Shown here one piece after another: positions 25,869 through 33,916 of a stretch of DNA of 41,034 nt. The notes below the pieces were generated by a model. The model saw only the letters and a list, made by a program, of their open reading frames with translations, was not told the DNA's origin and ran no database searches. Source of the DNA: Chloroflexota bacterium. GTDB taxonomy: Bacteria > Chloroflexota > Dehalococcoidia > Lucifugimonadales > Lucifugimonadaceae. Location of the stretch: assembly GCA_009838175.1 (NCBI GenBank), contig VXSB01000066.1:1-41034 (forward strand). The letters are read 5' to 3'. Each line of letters opens with the position of its first letter. The stretch's first letter is position 1. The translations under genes and the position numbers were made by a program.

Positions 25869-25937
25869 AACCGCCATTTCGTATCATCTAATCAGAAGAT
25901 GCACAAACGATTGGCTTAAGACTGGCGTTAGGGGGAG

Positions 25938-27155
25938 ATGAAAGTGCGAACGCGTCGTCCACGATTTCTGATCATTGCGATCTTGCTAATCGCGTCTATG
26001 TTTTTCGTCGCCGCTTCGGCGTGTGGGAGCGAACCTGCCGAGCCGACAGACACGCCCGAACCGGAACCAACGGTTGCGCCCGTAAGCGACGAAGCGGCTG
26101 CAGACTCGATGCCTATGGGATTCCCCGAGTCTTTCGAATCTGCGACTGTCGATGGTCTCGGTGATACCAAAGGTTTCTACGGAACCACATTCGCTCACGG
26201 CACGTTCGATACTCGAGAACTCGCTGGCAAACCGATAGTCATCAACTTCTGGTTCCCGTCCTGTCCGCCGTGTCGAGCGGAGTTAGAGCACTTCGAAGAG
26301 GTCTATCAGGAGTTTGGTGAGCCGTCTGGCAGTGATATCCAATTCGTCGGAGTCCAACAACTAGGCCTCGACTCGATTGAAGACGGCGCGGCTCTATTCG
26401 AGGAACTGGGTGTTACGTTCCCCGGCTTGCCTGACAACGCCTCTGCTATTCAGATCGCCTACAACGTCTTCTCATATCCGACAACGGTGTTTCTGGATCG
26501 CAACCACAATGAGCATCGGGTGTGGCAAGGTGCGATCGACAAGGAGAACCTAGCCGAGATCGTCCAAGAGTTAACGGATGGCAGTTCGACGCAGATCGAG
26601 GAAGAGTCGCAACCCAAAGAAGGCGAGGCGGTCGCGGTGGAGTTGTCGACCGACGAATCTAAAGTAGCGGACGCGGAGATCGCGGAACCGGAATTGGTCT
26701 ACGCATCGACGGAAGTCTTCACCGGTCTAGGCGACGCGCCGGGATTCAAGGGCGATACGTTTCATCACGGATCGTTCGACTTGAGCGAGCATGAAGGCAA
26801 GCCTGTCGTCATCAACTTCTGGTTCCCATCCTGCCCGCCTTGTCGAGCAGAGATTCCCAACTTCGAGCATGCCTACCAGACTTTAGGACCACCGGGCACC
26901 GACCAGATCGTCTTTGTAGGCGTTCAGGCTGTCGGTTTCGACACTGCTGCTGATGGTGTCGAATTCCTAGGAAAGATGAAAGCCAACTATCCGGCGATCC
27001 CCGACGTTGGCAGTTCGATCCACCTTGCTTACCAAATCACCGCTGCTCCCACCACGTTTTTTCTAGACAGAGACCATAACGTCTTGAGTGTCCATCAGGG
27101 ATACATCAAGCACAACCAGCTGCAAGACATCCTGGATCAGTTGATCGAGCTTTAG
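25938..27155 (+). CDS. Lipoprotein with two tandem TlpA-like domains
   Basis: The 405-residue product starts with a basic n-region and hydrophobic stretch ending ASAC at Cys29, a likely lipobox, then a Glu/Pro/Thr linker. Two homologous thioredoxin-fold domains follow, at about 60-210 and 255-405. Each opens with GLGD, has NFWFPSCPPCRAE (Cys109/Cys112 and Cys299/Cys302), and ends with the cis-Pro strand PTTVFLD or PTTFFLD. This indicates an internal duplication. The protein should face outside the cytoplasmic membrane as a thiol-disulfide reductant, as TlpA/ResA/DsbE do. A good GGGGGAG precedes ATG 25938. No cytochrome maturation genes are adjacent. Confidence 0.88.
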   Translation: MKVRTRRPRFLIIAILLIASMFFVAASACGSEPAEPTDTPEPEPTVAPVSDEAAADSMPMGFPESFESATVDGLGDTKGFYGTTFAHGTFDTRELAGKPIVINFWFPSCPPCRAELEHFEEVYQEFGEPSGSDIQFVGVQQLGLDSIEDGAALFEELGVTFPGLPDNASAIQIAYNVFSYPTTVFLDRNHNEHRVWQGAIDKENLAEIVQELTDGSSTQIEEESQPKEGEAVAVELSTDESKVADAEIAEPELVYASTEVFTGLGDAPGFKGDTFHHGSFDLSEHEGKPVVINFWFPSCPPCRAEIPNFEHAYQTLGPPGTDQIVFVGVQAVGFDTAADGVEFLGKMKANYPAIPDVGSSIHLAYQITAAPTTFFLDRDHNVLSVHQGYIKHNQLQDILDQLIEL

Positions 27156-27193
27156 TCGCAATCGGATCAACCGATCAACGCAGTGTTACGCTG

Positions 27194-28195
27194 CTAATCG
27201 AGTTGTCGCAATCTCGGGTCCAATCGGTCTCGAACCCAGTCGCCTAGGAAGTTGAAGGCGAGAACCACAAGGAAGATCGCCGTACCTGGGAATACGGTCT
27301 GCCACCATGCCTGCTCGACGTACTCCCTGCCCTCTGCGATCAGAACACCCCACGCCGGCGTAGGTGCGGGTATTCCAGCGCCGATAAAGCTGAGCGAAGC
27401 TTCAGCCAGGATCAATTGACCTACCCTCAAACTCGCAATCACGAAGATCGTGTTCACGAGTCCGGGAAGAAGATGCTTGAAGATGATGCGGAATGTCGAA
27501 GCTCCCGCCACTCGTGCAGACGCGACAAAATCGCGTTGCTTGAGACTCAAAACTTCCCCGCGTAGATTCCTAACGTATCCGCTCCACGCAAGGAGGATTA
27601 ACAAGAAAATGATTAGATTCAGACTGGCTTCGAAGATGATCACGGCTACCATCGCAAGCAGCAGAAATGGCACTGCGTACCAAACGTCAACCATCCTCAT
27701 TAAAAACTCGTCAACGATACCACCATAGTAACCAGATAAAACACCGATAGTCACTCCAAGAATCAGGCCCGAGAACAGCGCAACAGAAGTAACGACCAAT
27801 GAAACACGGGCGCCGTGGATGACACGGCTCAACACATCTCGGCCTACGTGGTCCCCTCCAAGCAAGAAGCGGTTGCTAGGGTCCTTCCCTTCGCTGCCTT
27901 CGGCACGAAACATGGCCTGTGAATAGTCTTGAGTTGACCAGTATTCAGAGTTCGAACCGAAAATACGCGGTGGTGCGTTGCGGAACCTAATATCCTGTTC
28001 TATCTCGTCATACGGTGCCAGTTGGTCCGCAAATACGCCGCCGACAACAAGCGCCACCATGATCAAACCGGGAATCAACGGCCAGCGGCGAAGTATGTAC
28101 CACGCGTATGCAAGCGAGAATCGGAACTTTTGCGCGGTCGGTGCTGCCGCGTCTTGAACCGTGCCAGGGTCTTGTGCGGTTGTTTCAGAAGCCAT
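27194..28195 (-). CDS. Peptide-type ABC transporter permease (DppC/OppC)
   Basis: The 333-residue product is the C-type permease of a family 5 ABC importer. It has a soluble N-terminus, the first membrane helix near residues 38-55 (LIPGLIMVALVVGGVFADQL), a long outer loop with GRDVLSRVIHGARVSL, and five further helices. The EAA-like loop for ATPase contact lies around SARVAGASTFRIIFKHLLPG. The end is GDWVRDRLDPRLRQLD. It starts 16 bases after the B-type permease gene. No ATPase genes follow before the convergent TlpA-like gene, so ATPases must be encoded elsewhere. Confidence 0.92.
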   Translation of the reverse strand: MASETTAQDPGTVQDAAAPTAQKFRFSLAYAWYILRRWPLIPGLIMVALVVGGVFADQLAPYDEIEQDIRFRNAPPRIFGSNSEYWSTQDYSQAMFRAEGSEGKDPSNRFLLGGDHVGRDVLSRVIHGARVSLVVTSVALFSGLILGVTIGVLSGYYGGIVDEFLMRMVDVWYAVPFLLLAMVAVIIFEASLNLIIFLLILLAWSGYVRNLRGEVLSLKQRDFVASARVAGASTFRIIFKHLLPGLVNTIFVIASLRVGQLILAEASLSFIGAGIPAPTPAWGVLIAEGREYVEQAWWQTVFPGTAIFLVVLAFNFLGDWVRDRLDPRLRQLD

Positions 28196-28211
28196 TGTCG
28201 TCGATGGGTGT

Positions 28212-29165
28212 TTAGTAACGAATCCGTGGATCGATCACCGCGTAGAGCACGTCCGTAATGAAGTTCACGGTCACAAATACAACGGCGAAGAACAGAACGG
28301 TGGCAGTCAAGATCGGAAAATCGTTGTCCCAGACCGCTTGAATCGCAAGGCGCCCAAGCCCAGGCCATGAGAACACGGCCTCTATCACAACGCTCCCGGT
28401 GATCAACCCTGCCATCATGAGCGATGACACAGTCAGTGGTGGTATTAGTGCGTTACGGAATGCATGCTTCCAAATGATCTTCGTCCCACCCACGCCTTTA
28501 GACCGCGCAAGCTTCACAAACTCGGAATCGAGGACTTCCAACATTGCCGAGCGCGTCAATCTCAAGTAAACCGCGGCGGCACCCCAAGCGACGGCGAAGG
28601 CTGGCATGACGAAAAAGCGCAAGTTTTCCCAAGAAAAGAAAAACGCCTCCGTGGTGCCTCGCGTCCCGAAGGGCAACCAACCCAACTGCTTGTTGAAAAT
28701 CAGAATCATCATCAATCCCAGCCAGAATGTCGGCAACGATTGGCCGACTAGCGCAAAAGCACGTCCCATATAGTCCCAAACGCTACCGCGCAAAACCGCG
28801 GACAGCACACCTAGCGGCACTCCCATGATCGTGGCTAAAACCCAAGACACAACACCAAGTTGAACCGTCGCTCCCATCTTCTCCCCTACAACTTTCGTCA
28901 CCAATTGTTCGGCTAGCAAAGTCCTGCCGAAATCACCCCGAAGAAGGTCCGTCACCCACAAAATGTACTGAACCACCAGCGGTCGGTCCAGACGGAGCTT
29001 CTTTTTCAAAGCTTCTTCCTGCTCGGGAGTGACGCCGTAGCCGCCGGGCTTCGCGTACAGCAAAAGAGGATCTCCTGCCGCTCTTGACAATGCAAAAACG
29101 ATAGCGGTAGCCGCAAGGACTGAAAGTATGCCGGCGAAGAATCGGCGTATCAGGAACTTTCGCAC
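28212..29165 (-). CDS. Peptide-type ABC transporter permease (DppB/OppB)
   Basis: The 317-residue product is the B-type permease. It starts with a membrane helix (FFAGILSVLAATAIVFAL) and has the family's outer loop, GDPLLLYAKPGGYGVTPEQ and RLDRPLVVQYILWVTDLLRGDFG. Five further helices follow, with the ATPase contact loop in LARSKGVGGTKIIWKHAFRNAL. It ends with AVIDPRIRY. Start is GTG (29163-29165). The 163 bases between it and the binding-protein gene contain several hairpins, unlike the tight permease junction. Confidence 0.93.
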   Translation of the reverse strand: MRKFLIRRFFAGILSVLAATAIVFALSRAAGDPLLLYAKPGGYGVTPEQEEALKKKLRLDRPLVVQYILWVTDLLRGDFGRTLLAEQLVTKVVGEKMGATVQLGVVSWVLATIMGVPLGVLSAVLRGSVWDYMGRAFALVGQSLPTFWLGLMMILIFNKQLGWLPFGTRGTTEAFFFSWENLRFFVMPAFAVAWGAAAVYLRLTRSAMLEVLDSEFVKLARSKGVGGTKIIWKHAFRNALIPPLTVSSLMMAGLITGSVVIEAVFSWPGLGRLAIQAVWDNDFPILTATVLFFAVVFVTVNFITDVLYAVIDPRIRY

Positions 29166-29195
29166 TTGATTGCTCTATCCAAACGATGTACTTGA

Positions 29196-29263
29196 GCGAC
29201 GCGACCGACGGATCGATCGCGTCGCCCTCGACGAATCCGCTTCGTCGAACCGACGCGCGGTTC
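29196..29263 (-). other. Hairpin cluster between binding-protein and permease genes
   Basis: Three perfect stems stand in a row. GCGACGCGA (29196-29204) pairs with TCGCGTCGC (29217-29225), TCGACGAA (29228-29235) with TTCGTCGA (29241-29248) over a five-base loop, and GAACCG (29247-29252) with CGGTTC (29258-29263). The last two share two bases and may be alternative. In an ABC operon such a block could stabilise the upstream binding-protein mRNA or reduce read-through to the permeases, as known for REP sequences in the E. coli malE-malF gap. Confidence 0.55.
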
Positions 29264-29328
29264 ATCGCAACGCTTCACCGCGTCGCACACTTTATTTCAA
29301 GCATGCGACACAGTGAAGTTGGCAAGTG

Positions 29329-31248
29329 TTACCTCGCTGGAACGATCAGCTCCGGCGATGTATACGGTGCCTGAGGACCAGGTCTCATCGGCCAGTCTTC
29401 GATCGCGTTCGGGTTATATGCCGATACGAACGGAAGAGCGACGATACCGATCTTCAACTGCTGCTCCCACAGGTAGTCGGCGAGAGCTACGTTGTACTCT
29501 TTGCGCTTCGCAGGGTCGGTCTCCGCAGCCACCTTTTGGACGGTATCCAAGATGAACGGGATTTCGATGTGACAGCCGAAGCCGCCGCGTGTCAAACTCG
29601 TCTCCTCTTCTCCCGTCACCCAGTCGTATGGTTTCCAGAGATCAGACCGGCACCATTGAATTGACGGCGTTGTATTGGTTCGACCCACCAAGCTTGGACG
29701 AATGATCGAGTAGGCAATCTTAATGACGCTTGTTTCGATTCCTAGCTGGTTGATGAAACCGGCCGCGGCGTCAGCGATCTCAGTGAATTCGATACGCGAC
29801 GTGAACCCGTAGATCGGCATGTCGAAACGCTTGCCGTCTTCGTCCCTCGGGTAACCGGCTTTATCAAGGTACTCGTTGGCCATCGCCGGGTCGTATGGGA
29901 TCTTCCACTTATCGTCCCAGTCAGTGTCGATTATGTGGAACATACCTACGTAATACGGATTCGCATTGTTACCGTAGAGCGATTCGTTGACCAAATCTCG
30001 GTCGATCGACATTGCGATCGCCCAACGGACGAGCCGGGCTTGCTCCATGTCGTCAATGCCGTCCGGGTTGTTTCCATCGTTCGGTTTGAACGGGTTTCCA
30101 ATCCACGGAATGTCGTGAACAAACGTCACGGGCGCCGTTGGCTCGCCGGTCTTGACTTGCGTCGATTCCCAGTAGTTGCCAGCCATTTGAAGCGGCACAC
30201 CGCTTTGGCGGCCTGTGGTCACCGATTTAAAGCCGTCGCGTGTGAGGGGGCCGATTTCACGAACTGGAAGAACTGCCCAGTCTGCGCCTCCAGATCGGAG
30301 TGCGGAGATGCGGGCTACCGTTTCCGGAACGTCGATTAGGCGAAGTGTCGCGACCTCGGCAGTTTTGTCCCAGTGCGTGTCCTGTGCGATCAGCGTGGCG
30401 CTGTCAGATTGACGCCACTCTTCCACCATGTAAGGACCGGTACCAATGACATTTTCACGCATCCAGTCCGCGCCCATCTCGTCGTACGCCTTCTTTGAGA
30501 AGACGCCGAACGCGTCACCAGCTTGGTTGAACAACAACGTCGTCCATCGCGGTTCCGGCGCATTGAAATTGAGTACCACGGTGCGGTCGTCAGTGGCTTC
30601 GGCTTCGTCCATGAACGCGGCGAAGTCACCCGCTTGACCGTGTATGCTCTCTGGCGTCGTTACAGCATTGGTGTCGTTCAAGCTCCACACAAAGTCGTGG
30701 GCAGTGAGTTCACCCCAGCCACCGTGGAACTGTACGCCACTGCGAAGCGTGACGGTCGCTTGGGAACCGTCAGGTGAAACTTCCCAGCTCTCAGCGAGCC
30801 AAGGTCCAACCAGAGTTCCATCGTCATTCGGACGGAACAGCTGCTCAGATACACCCCAGTACATAAGCGACTCAGGTGCCTGCGACCGGTTAATACCCAC
30901 TCCGGGCGCGACGCCTTCGGGGATCATAACCAGAGTGCCTGCGGGTGATTCAGTGTCGGGCAACTCCATCATTGCAGGTTCAGGCGTAGCAGTAGGTGCA
31001 ACCTCTTCCTTCTCCACCATCACCTCGACGATGACTTCTTTCTCGACCTCGACAACCTTCTCCACTTCAACCTCGACGGTCACCTGCACTTCCTTCTCGA
31101 CTTCGACCTGAACCTGTTTCTCGACCTCGACGACGACCGTCTCTTTTACGATGACTGTCTCGGGGTCGCTACCACAAGCCCAAGCCGCGACGGCAATCAG
31201 TGCCGCAACCGCTCCAAGCAGGTATCTGCTTGCAATTCGTGATTTCAT
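29329..31248 (-). CDS. Peptide-type ABC transporter substrate-binding lipoprotein (family 5)
   Basis: The 639-residue product begins with a signal sequence ending AWAC at Cys25, then a linker of repeated Val/Glu units (about residues 30-83) and a Thr/Pro stretch. The family 5 binding domain follows, with LAESWEVSPDGSQATVTLRSGVQFHGG near 150, GTGPYMVEEWRQSDS and a domain III ending in the C-terminal region. Family 5 proteins bind peptides, nickel, sugars or other solutes, and the ligand is unknown. ATG read from 31248 has GGGAG about ten bases upstream; a longer frame to 31302 is unlikely. It heads the operon with the two permeases. Confidence 0.92.
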   Translation of the reverse strand: MKSRIASRYLLGAVAALIAVAAWACGSDPETVIVKETVVVEVEKQVQVEVEKEVQVTVEVEVEKVVEVEKEVIVEVMVEKEEVAPTATPEPAMMELPDTESPAGTLVMIPEGVAPGVGINRSQAPESLMYWGVSEQLFRPNDDGTLVGPWLAESWEVSPDGSQATVTLRSGVQFHGGWGELTAHDFVWSLNDTNAVTTPESIHGQAGDFAAFMDEAEATDDRTVVLNFNAPEPRWTTLLFNQAGDAFGVFSKKAYDEMGADWMRENVIGTGPYMVEEWRQSDSATLIAQDTHWDKTAEVATLRLIDVPETVARISALRSGGADWAVLPVREIGPLTRDGFKSVTTGRQSGVPLQMAGNYWESTQVKTGEPTAPVTFVHDIPWIGNPFKPNDGNNPDGIDDMEQARLVRWAIAMSIDRDLVNESLYGNNANPYYVGMFHIIDTDWDDKWKIPYDPAMANEYLDKAGYPRDEDGKRFDMPIYGFTSRIEFTEIADAAAGFINQLGIETSVIKIAYSIIRPSLVGRTNTTPSIQWCRSDLWKPYDWVTGEEETSLTRGGFGCHIEIPFILDTVQKVAAETDPAKRKEYNVALADYLWEQQLKIGIVALPFVSAYNPNAIEDWPMRPGPQAPYTSPELIVPAR

Positions 31249-31325
31249 GTCAAAATTCTCCCTTGGTTGAATTGACATCGATTTACGCTGAACGCGACGC
31301 ATCCACGCGAGAATCTCCCTTTTGG

Positions 31326-31360
31326 ACGCAACGTTTGCGTTCTAGGATGCGCGCAGTATA
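31326..31360 (-). promoter_or_regulatory. Candidate promoter and operator of ABC importer operon
   Basis: On the minus strand, a TATACT box lies at 31360-31355 with a weak TTCGTA-like -35 about 16-17 bases upstream. Just downstream is an inverted repeat, ACGCAA-N3-TTGCGT (31326-31340), some 78 bases before the start codon. CGCATCC (31298-31304) and GGATGCG (31345-31351) flank it as a second inverted pair. The placement at the predicted transcription start suggests a repressor site or a leader hairpin. Confidence 0.35.
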
Positions 31361-31472
31361 TACCAATTTCGGCATCTACGAAGCAGAATCGGCTAGCTCT
31401 TGACCGACTTGCGATGCAGGTGAGCAACGTGTTGGGTGTAGTCTGCAAGCGGGATCCGATTCGGCAATCTGT

Positions 31473-31478
31473 TATGAT
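31473..31478 (+). promoter_or_regulatory. Candidate -10 box for tRNA genes
   Basis: TATGAT lies 16 bases before the first base of the tRNA-Gln gene, a good fit for a -10 box. No good -35 hexamer is seen at the usual spacing, so support is partial. Confidence 0.35.
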
Positions 31479-31494
31479 CTCAAGAGCAAGCCGC

Positions 31495-31568
31495 TGCCGA
31501 TTCGTCTAGTGGTAGGACACCAGACTCTGGCTCTGGGAGCGCGGGTTCGAATCCTGCATCGGCAGCCA
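31495..31568 (+). tRNA. tRNA-Gln (anticodon CUG)
   Basis: A full cloverleaf folds. The acceptor is TGCCGAT/ATCGGCA, the D stem GTC/GAC, and the anticodon stem CCAGA/TCTGG with loop CTCTGGC, giving anticodon CTG. The variable loop has four bases. The T stem is GCGGG/CCTGC with loop TTCGAAT. The discriminator G and CCA end are encoded (31565-31568). It reads CAG codons. Confidence 0.95.
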
Positions 31569-31619
31569 AACACATCGAGGACACGGCTTGAAAGTCTGGT
31601 TCTCGCACCTAATTACGGT

Positions 31620-31695
31620 GGCCCGTTCGTCTAGTGGCCCAGGACACGGCCCTCTCAAGGCTGAAACAGGGGTTCGACTCCCCTACGGGCTACCA
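31620..31695 (+). tRNA. tRNA-Glu (anticodon CUC)
   Basis: The cloverleaf starts at G31620. The acceptor is GGCCCGT/ACGGGCT with one G-U pair, the D stem GTC/GAC, and the anticodon stem CGGCC/GGCTG with loop CTCTCAA, giving anticodon CTC. The T stem is AGGGG/CCCCT with loop TTCGACT. Discriminator A and CCA are encoded. It lies 51 bases after tRNA-Gln and shares the TTCGTCTAGTGG stretch with it. It reads GAG codons. Confidence 0.95.
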
Positions 31696-31810
31696 ACTCC
31701 TCGGTGTGTTCTCGTTGGACAGGCCGATCGGTGGTTGGTGCTGGGTTTTGCGTTAACATGCCGTCAGCCACAGCCAAGCTTTATCTCAACTCGAATTCTC
31801 GGAGGTAGTC

Positions 31811-33916
31811 ATGAGAGGAGGGGGAATGCGGGGTGGCATGGGCAGTCCGGGATTCGGAGTGTCGCCCGAGGAACTTCGGAACCGTCCCTTTCCGCGGGAC
31901 ACCTTCAAGCGCGTCATCAAGCTGTACGCCGATTACAAGTGGACACTCGCGATAGTCGGCGTATTGGTTCTTATCACCTCAGCTCTGGGCGTTATCACGC
32001 CTCTGTTGATCCAACGTGTGATTGACGTCGCGTTGCCGCAGCAAAATATGAATCTCCTGCTGTGGTTGATAGGTGGCATGGTCGCAGCGGCGGGCATTTC
32101 CGGCGTGCTGAACTTTGCTCAGTCTCGTCTAAATGCCGCGGTCGGATTCAAGGTGATGGAGGATATGCGCCACAGCGTTTACAACCATCTCCTCAAGCAA
32201 CCTATTTCGTTCTTCACATCAACAAAAACCGGCGACATCCAATCTCGACTAGCCAACGATGTTTCGAGTACTCAACTCGTCTTAACCGACACGGTAGTCA
32301 ACATTTTGTCAAGCGTCTCGATAGTGGTTGCGGCACTCATCGCGATGTTGATCCTCTCTTGGGAACTGACGATCGTGGCAGTCTTCACGATGCCGATATT
32401 TGCGTATCTCTCGCGCATCGTCGGTGCCCGAAGGCGCCGATTGACCAGTCAGATGCAACGCACATTGGCAGATTTAACTGCCAAAACTGGCGAAACACTC
32501 TTCGTTTCCGGCGTACTCGTCGCCAAAACCTTCGGTCGTGAAGCCGAACAACTCCGCGAGTTCCAAGACACCAACACCAAGCTGACAGATGTCTCGATCC
32601 GGCAATATATGACCGGCCGCGGTTTCTTCATCGTCGTTCAGGCGTTCTTCACGATGGCACCGGCATTCATTTGGCTAGTCGGCGGCATCCTGATCATCGA
32701 CGGGAGCGACCGCGTCACGCTCGGCGACATTGTCGCGTTCTCCACAATTCAAGCTCGACTGCTCTTCCCGATGGCGAACTTGCTGCAGCGCGGCGTTGAA
32801 ATCTCTGGATCATTGGCACTGTTCGAGCGCATCTTCGAATACATGGACATCAAGCCCACCATCGTTGACCCCGCAAATCCGGTCAGAGTTGATCCGGCAA
32901 CTGCAAAAGGCGAGGTCGTTTTCGAGAACGTTTCATTCACCTATCAAGAATCTGAGTTAGAGCGCATTGAGGCCCGACAACGATTGCTGGCTTCGAGCGG
33001 ATCTCAAGGCAGTTTCGGGGGTGGGTCTTCCGGCGGTCCAGACGGTGGCGCCGGGCAGATGGGTTCAGATATCCCAATGCCACCGCCGGAGATGCCAAAT
33101 CGTGGCGGCAACGGCAGACCATCGGTGCGTGAGGGAATGCAATCGACAAGTGATTCCGACGGGCTACAACAGGAAGACGAACCGTTCCATCTGTCAGATA
33201 TCTCGTTCGTAGCCCAAGCCGGGAAACTAACCGCACTCGTCGGTCCCAGCGGTTCCGGCAAAACCACAATCGGCTATCTGGCGTCGCGTCTCTACGATGC
33301 AGACGAAGGCGCGGTGCGGATCGACGGAGTGAACATCAAAGACATCACTCACGACAACCTGACCCAACTAATCGGCGTGGTTTCACAAAACCCGTTCCTG
33401 TTCCACGCATCAGTCCGAGAGAACCTCCTGTACGGACGTCCATCAGCTACGGAACGGGAGCTGATCGAAGCGTCGAAGGCCGCTCAGATCCATGACACTA
33501 TCGCCGCTATGCCGGACGGTTACAACTCGATAGTCGGAGAGCACGGCTATCGATTGTCGGGAGGTGAAAGGCAACGGCTCGCGATAGCGCGTGTGATCCT
33601 TGCAAATCCCCGTATTCTGCTTTTGGATGAAGCAACCAGTGCGTTAGACACGCTCTCCGAACGATTGATCCGCGAAGCGATCACACGTTTGCGTGAAGGC
33701 CGCACAACCATAGCGATTGCCCATCGGCTATCCACAGTGATAGCCGCGGATCAAATCTTGGTCATCCAAGACGGCAACATCCAAGCGCGCGGGCCACATG
33801 AGGAGTTGATCGGAGAGTCGGACTTGTACCGACGGCTCTATGAGGAGCAATTCACGGTCGCGCCAGTTTCGGCGGGACAGCTCGACCAAACAGTTCGAAC
33901 GCCAGCCAATGCCTAA
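31811..33916 (+). CDS. ABC exporter, fused membrane and ATPase domains
   Basis: The 701-residue product is a half-size type IV ABC exporter (MsbA/ABCB-like). A Gly/Met-rich lead is followed by six membrane helices (about 45-330) and one ATPase domain. Tyr378 is the A-loop (FTYQ), Walker A is GPSGSGKTT with Lys484, the Q-loop is VVSQNPF, the signature LSGGERQ, Walker B ILLLDEATSALD, and the switch His is in IAHRLS. An insert of about 78 residues (380-457), rich in Gly, Ser and Pro, splits the first ATPase strands and is unusual. GGAGG at 31801-31805 precedes the ATG. It should work as a homodimer, or as a heterodimer with a partner encoded elsewhere. Its stop overlaps that of the convergent lipoprotein gene. 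Confidence 0.93.
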   Translation: MRGGGMRGGMGSPGFGVSPEELRNRPFPRDTFKRVIKLYADYKWTLAIVGVLVLITSALGVITPLLIQRVIDVALPQQNMNLLLWLIGGMVAAAGISGVLNFAQSRLNAAVGFKVMEDMRHSVYNHLLKQPISFFTSTKTGDIQSRLANDVSSTQLVLTDTVVNILSSVSIVVAALIAMLILSWELTIVAVFTMPIFAYLSRIVGARRRRLTSQMQRTLADLTAKTGETLFVSGVLVAKTFGREAEQLREFQDTNTKLTDVSIRQYMTGRGFFIVVQAFFTMAPAFIWLVGGILIIDGSDRVTLGDIVAFSTIQARLLFPMANLLQRGVEISGSLALFERIFEYMDIKPTIVDPANPVRVDPATAKGEVVFENVSFTYQESELERIEARQRLLASSGSQGSFGGGSSGGPDGGAGQMGSDIPMPPPEMPNRGGNGRPSVREGMQSTSDSDGLQQEDEPFHLSDISFVAQAGKLTALVGPSGSGKTTIGYLASRLYDADEGAVRIDGVNIKDITHDNLTQLIGVVSQNPFLFHASVRENLLYGRPSATERELIEASKAAQIHDTIAAMPDGYNSIVGEHGYRLSGGERQRLAIARVILANPRILLLDEATSALDTLSERLIREAITRLREGRTTIAIAHRLSTVIAADQILVIQDGNIQARGPHEELIGESDLYRRLYEEQFTVAPVSAGQLDQTVRTPANA

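Noticed and set aside
30644..31111. Ser/Thr-rich plus-strand frame opposite the binding-protein gene
   Set aside because: The Thr/Ser repeats are the antisense reading of the Val/Glu linker codons.
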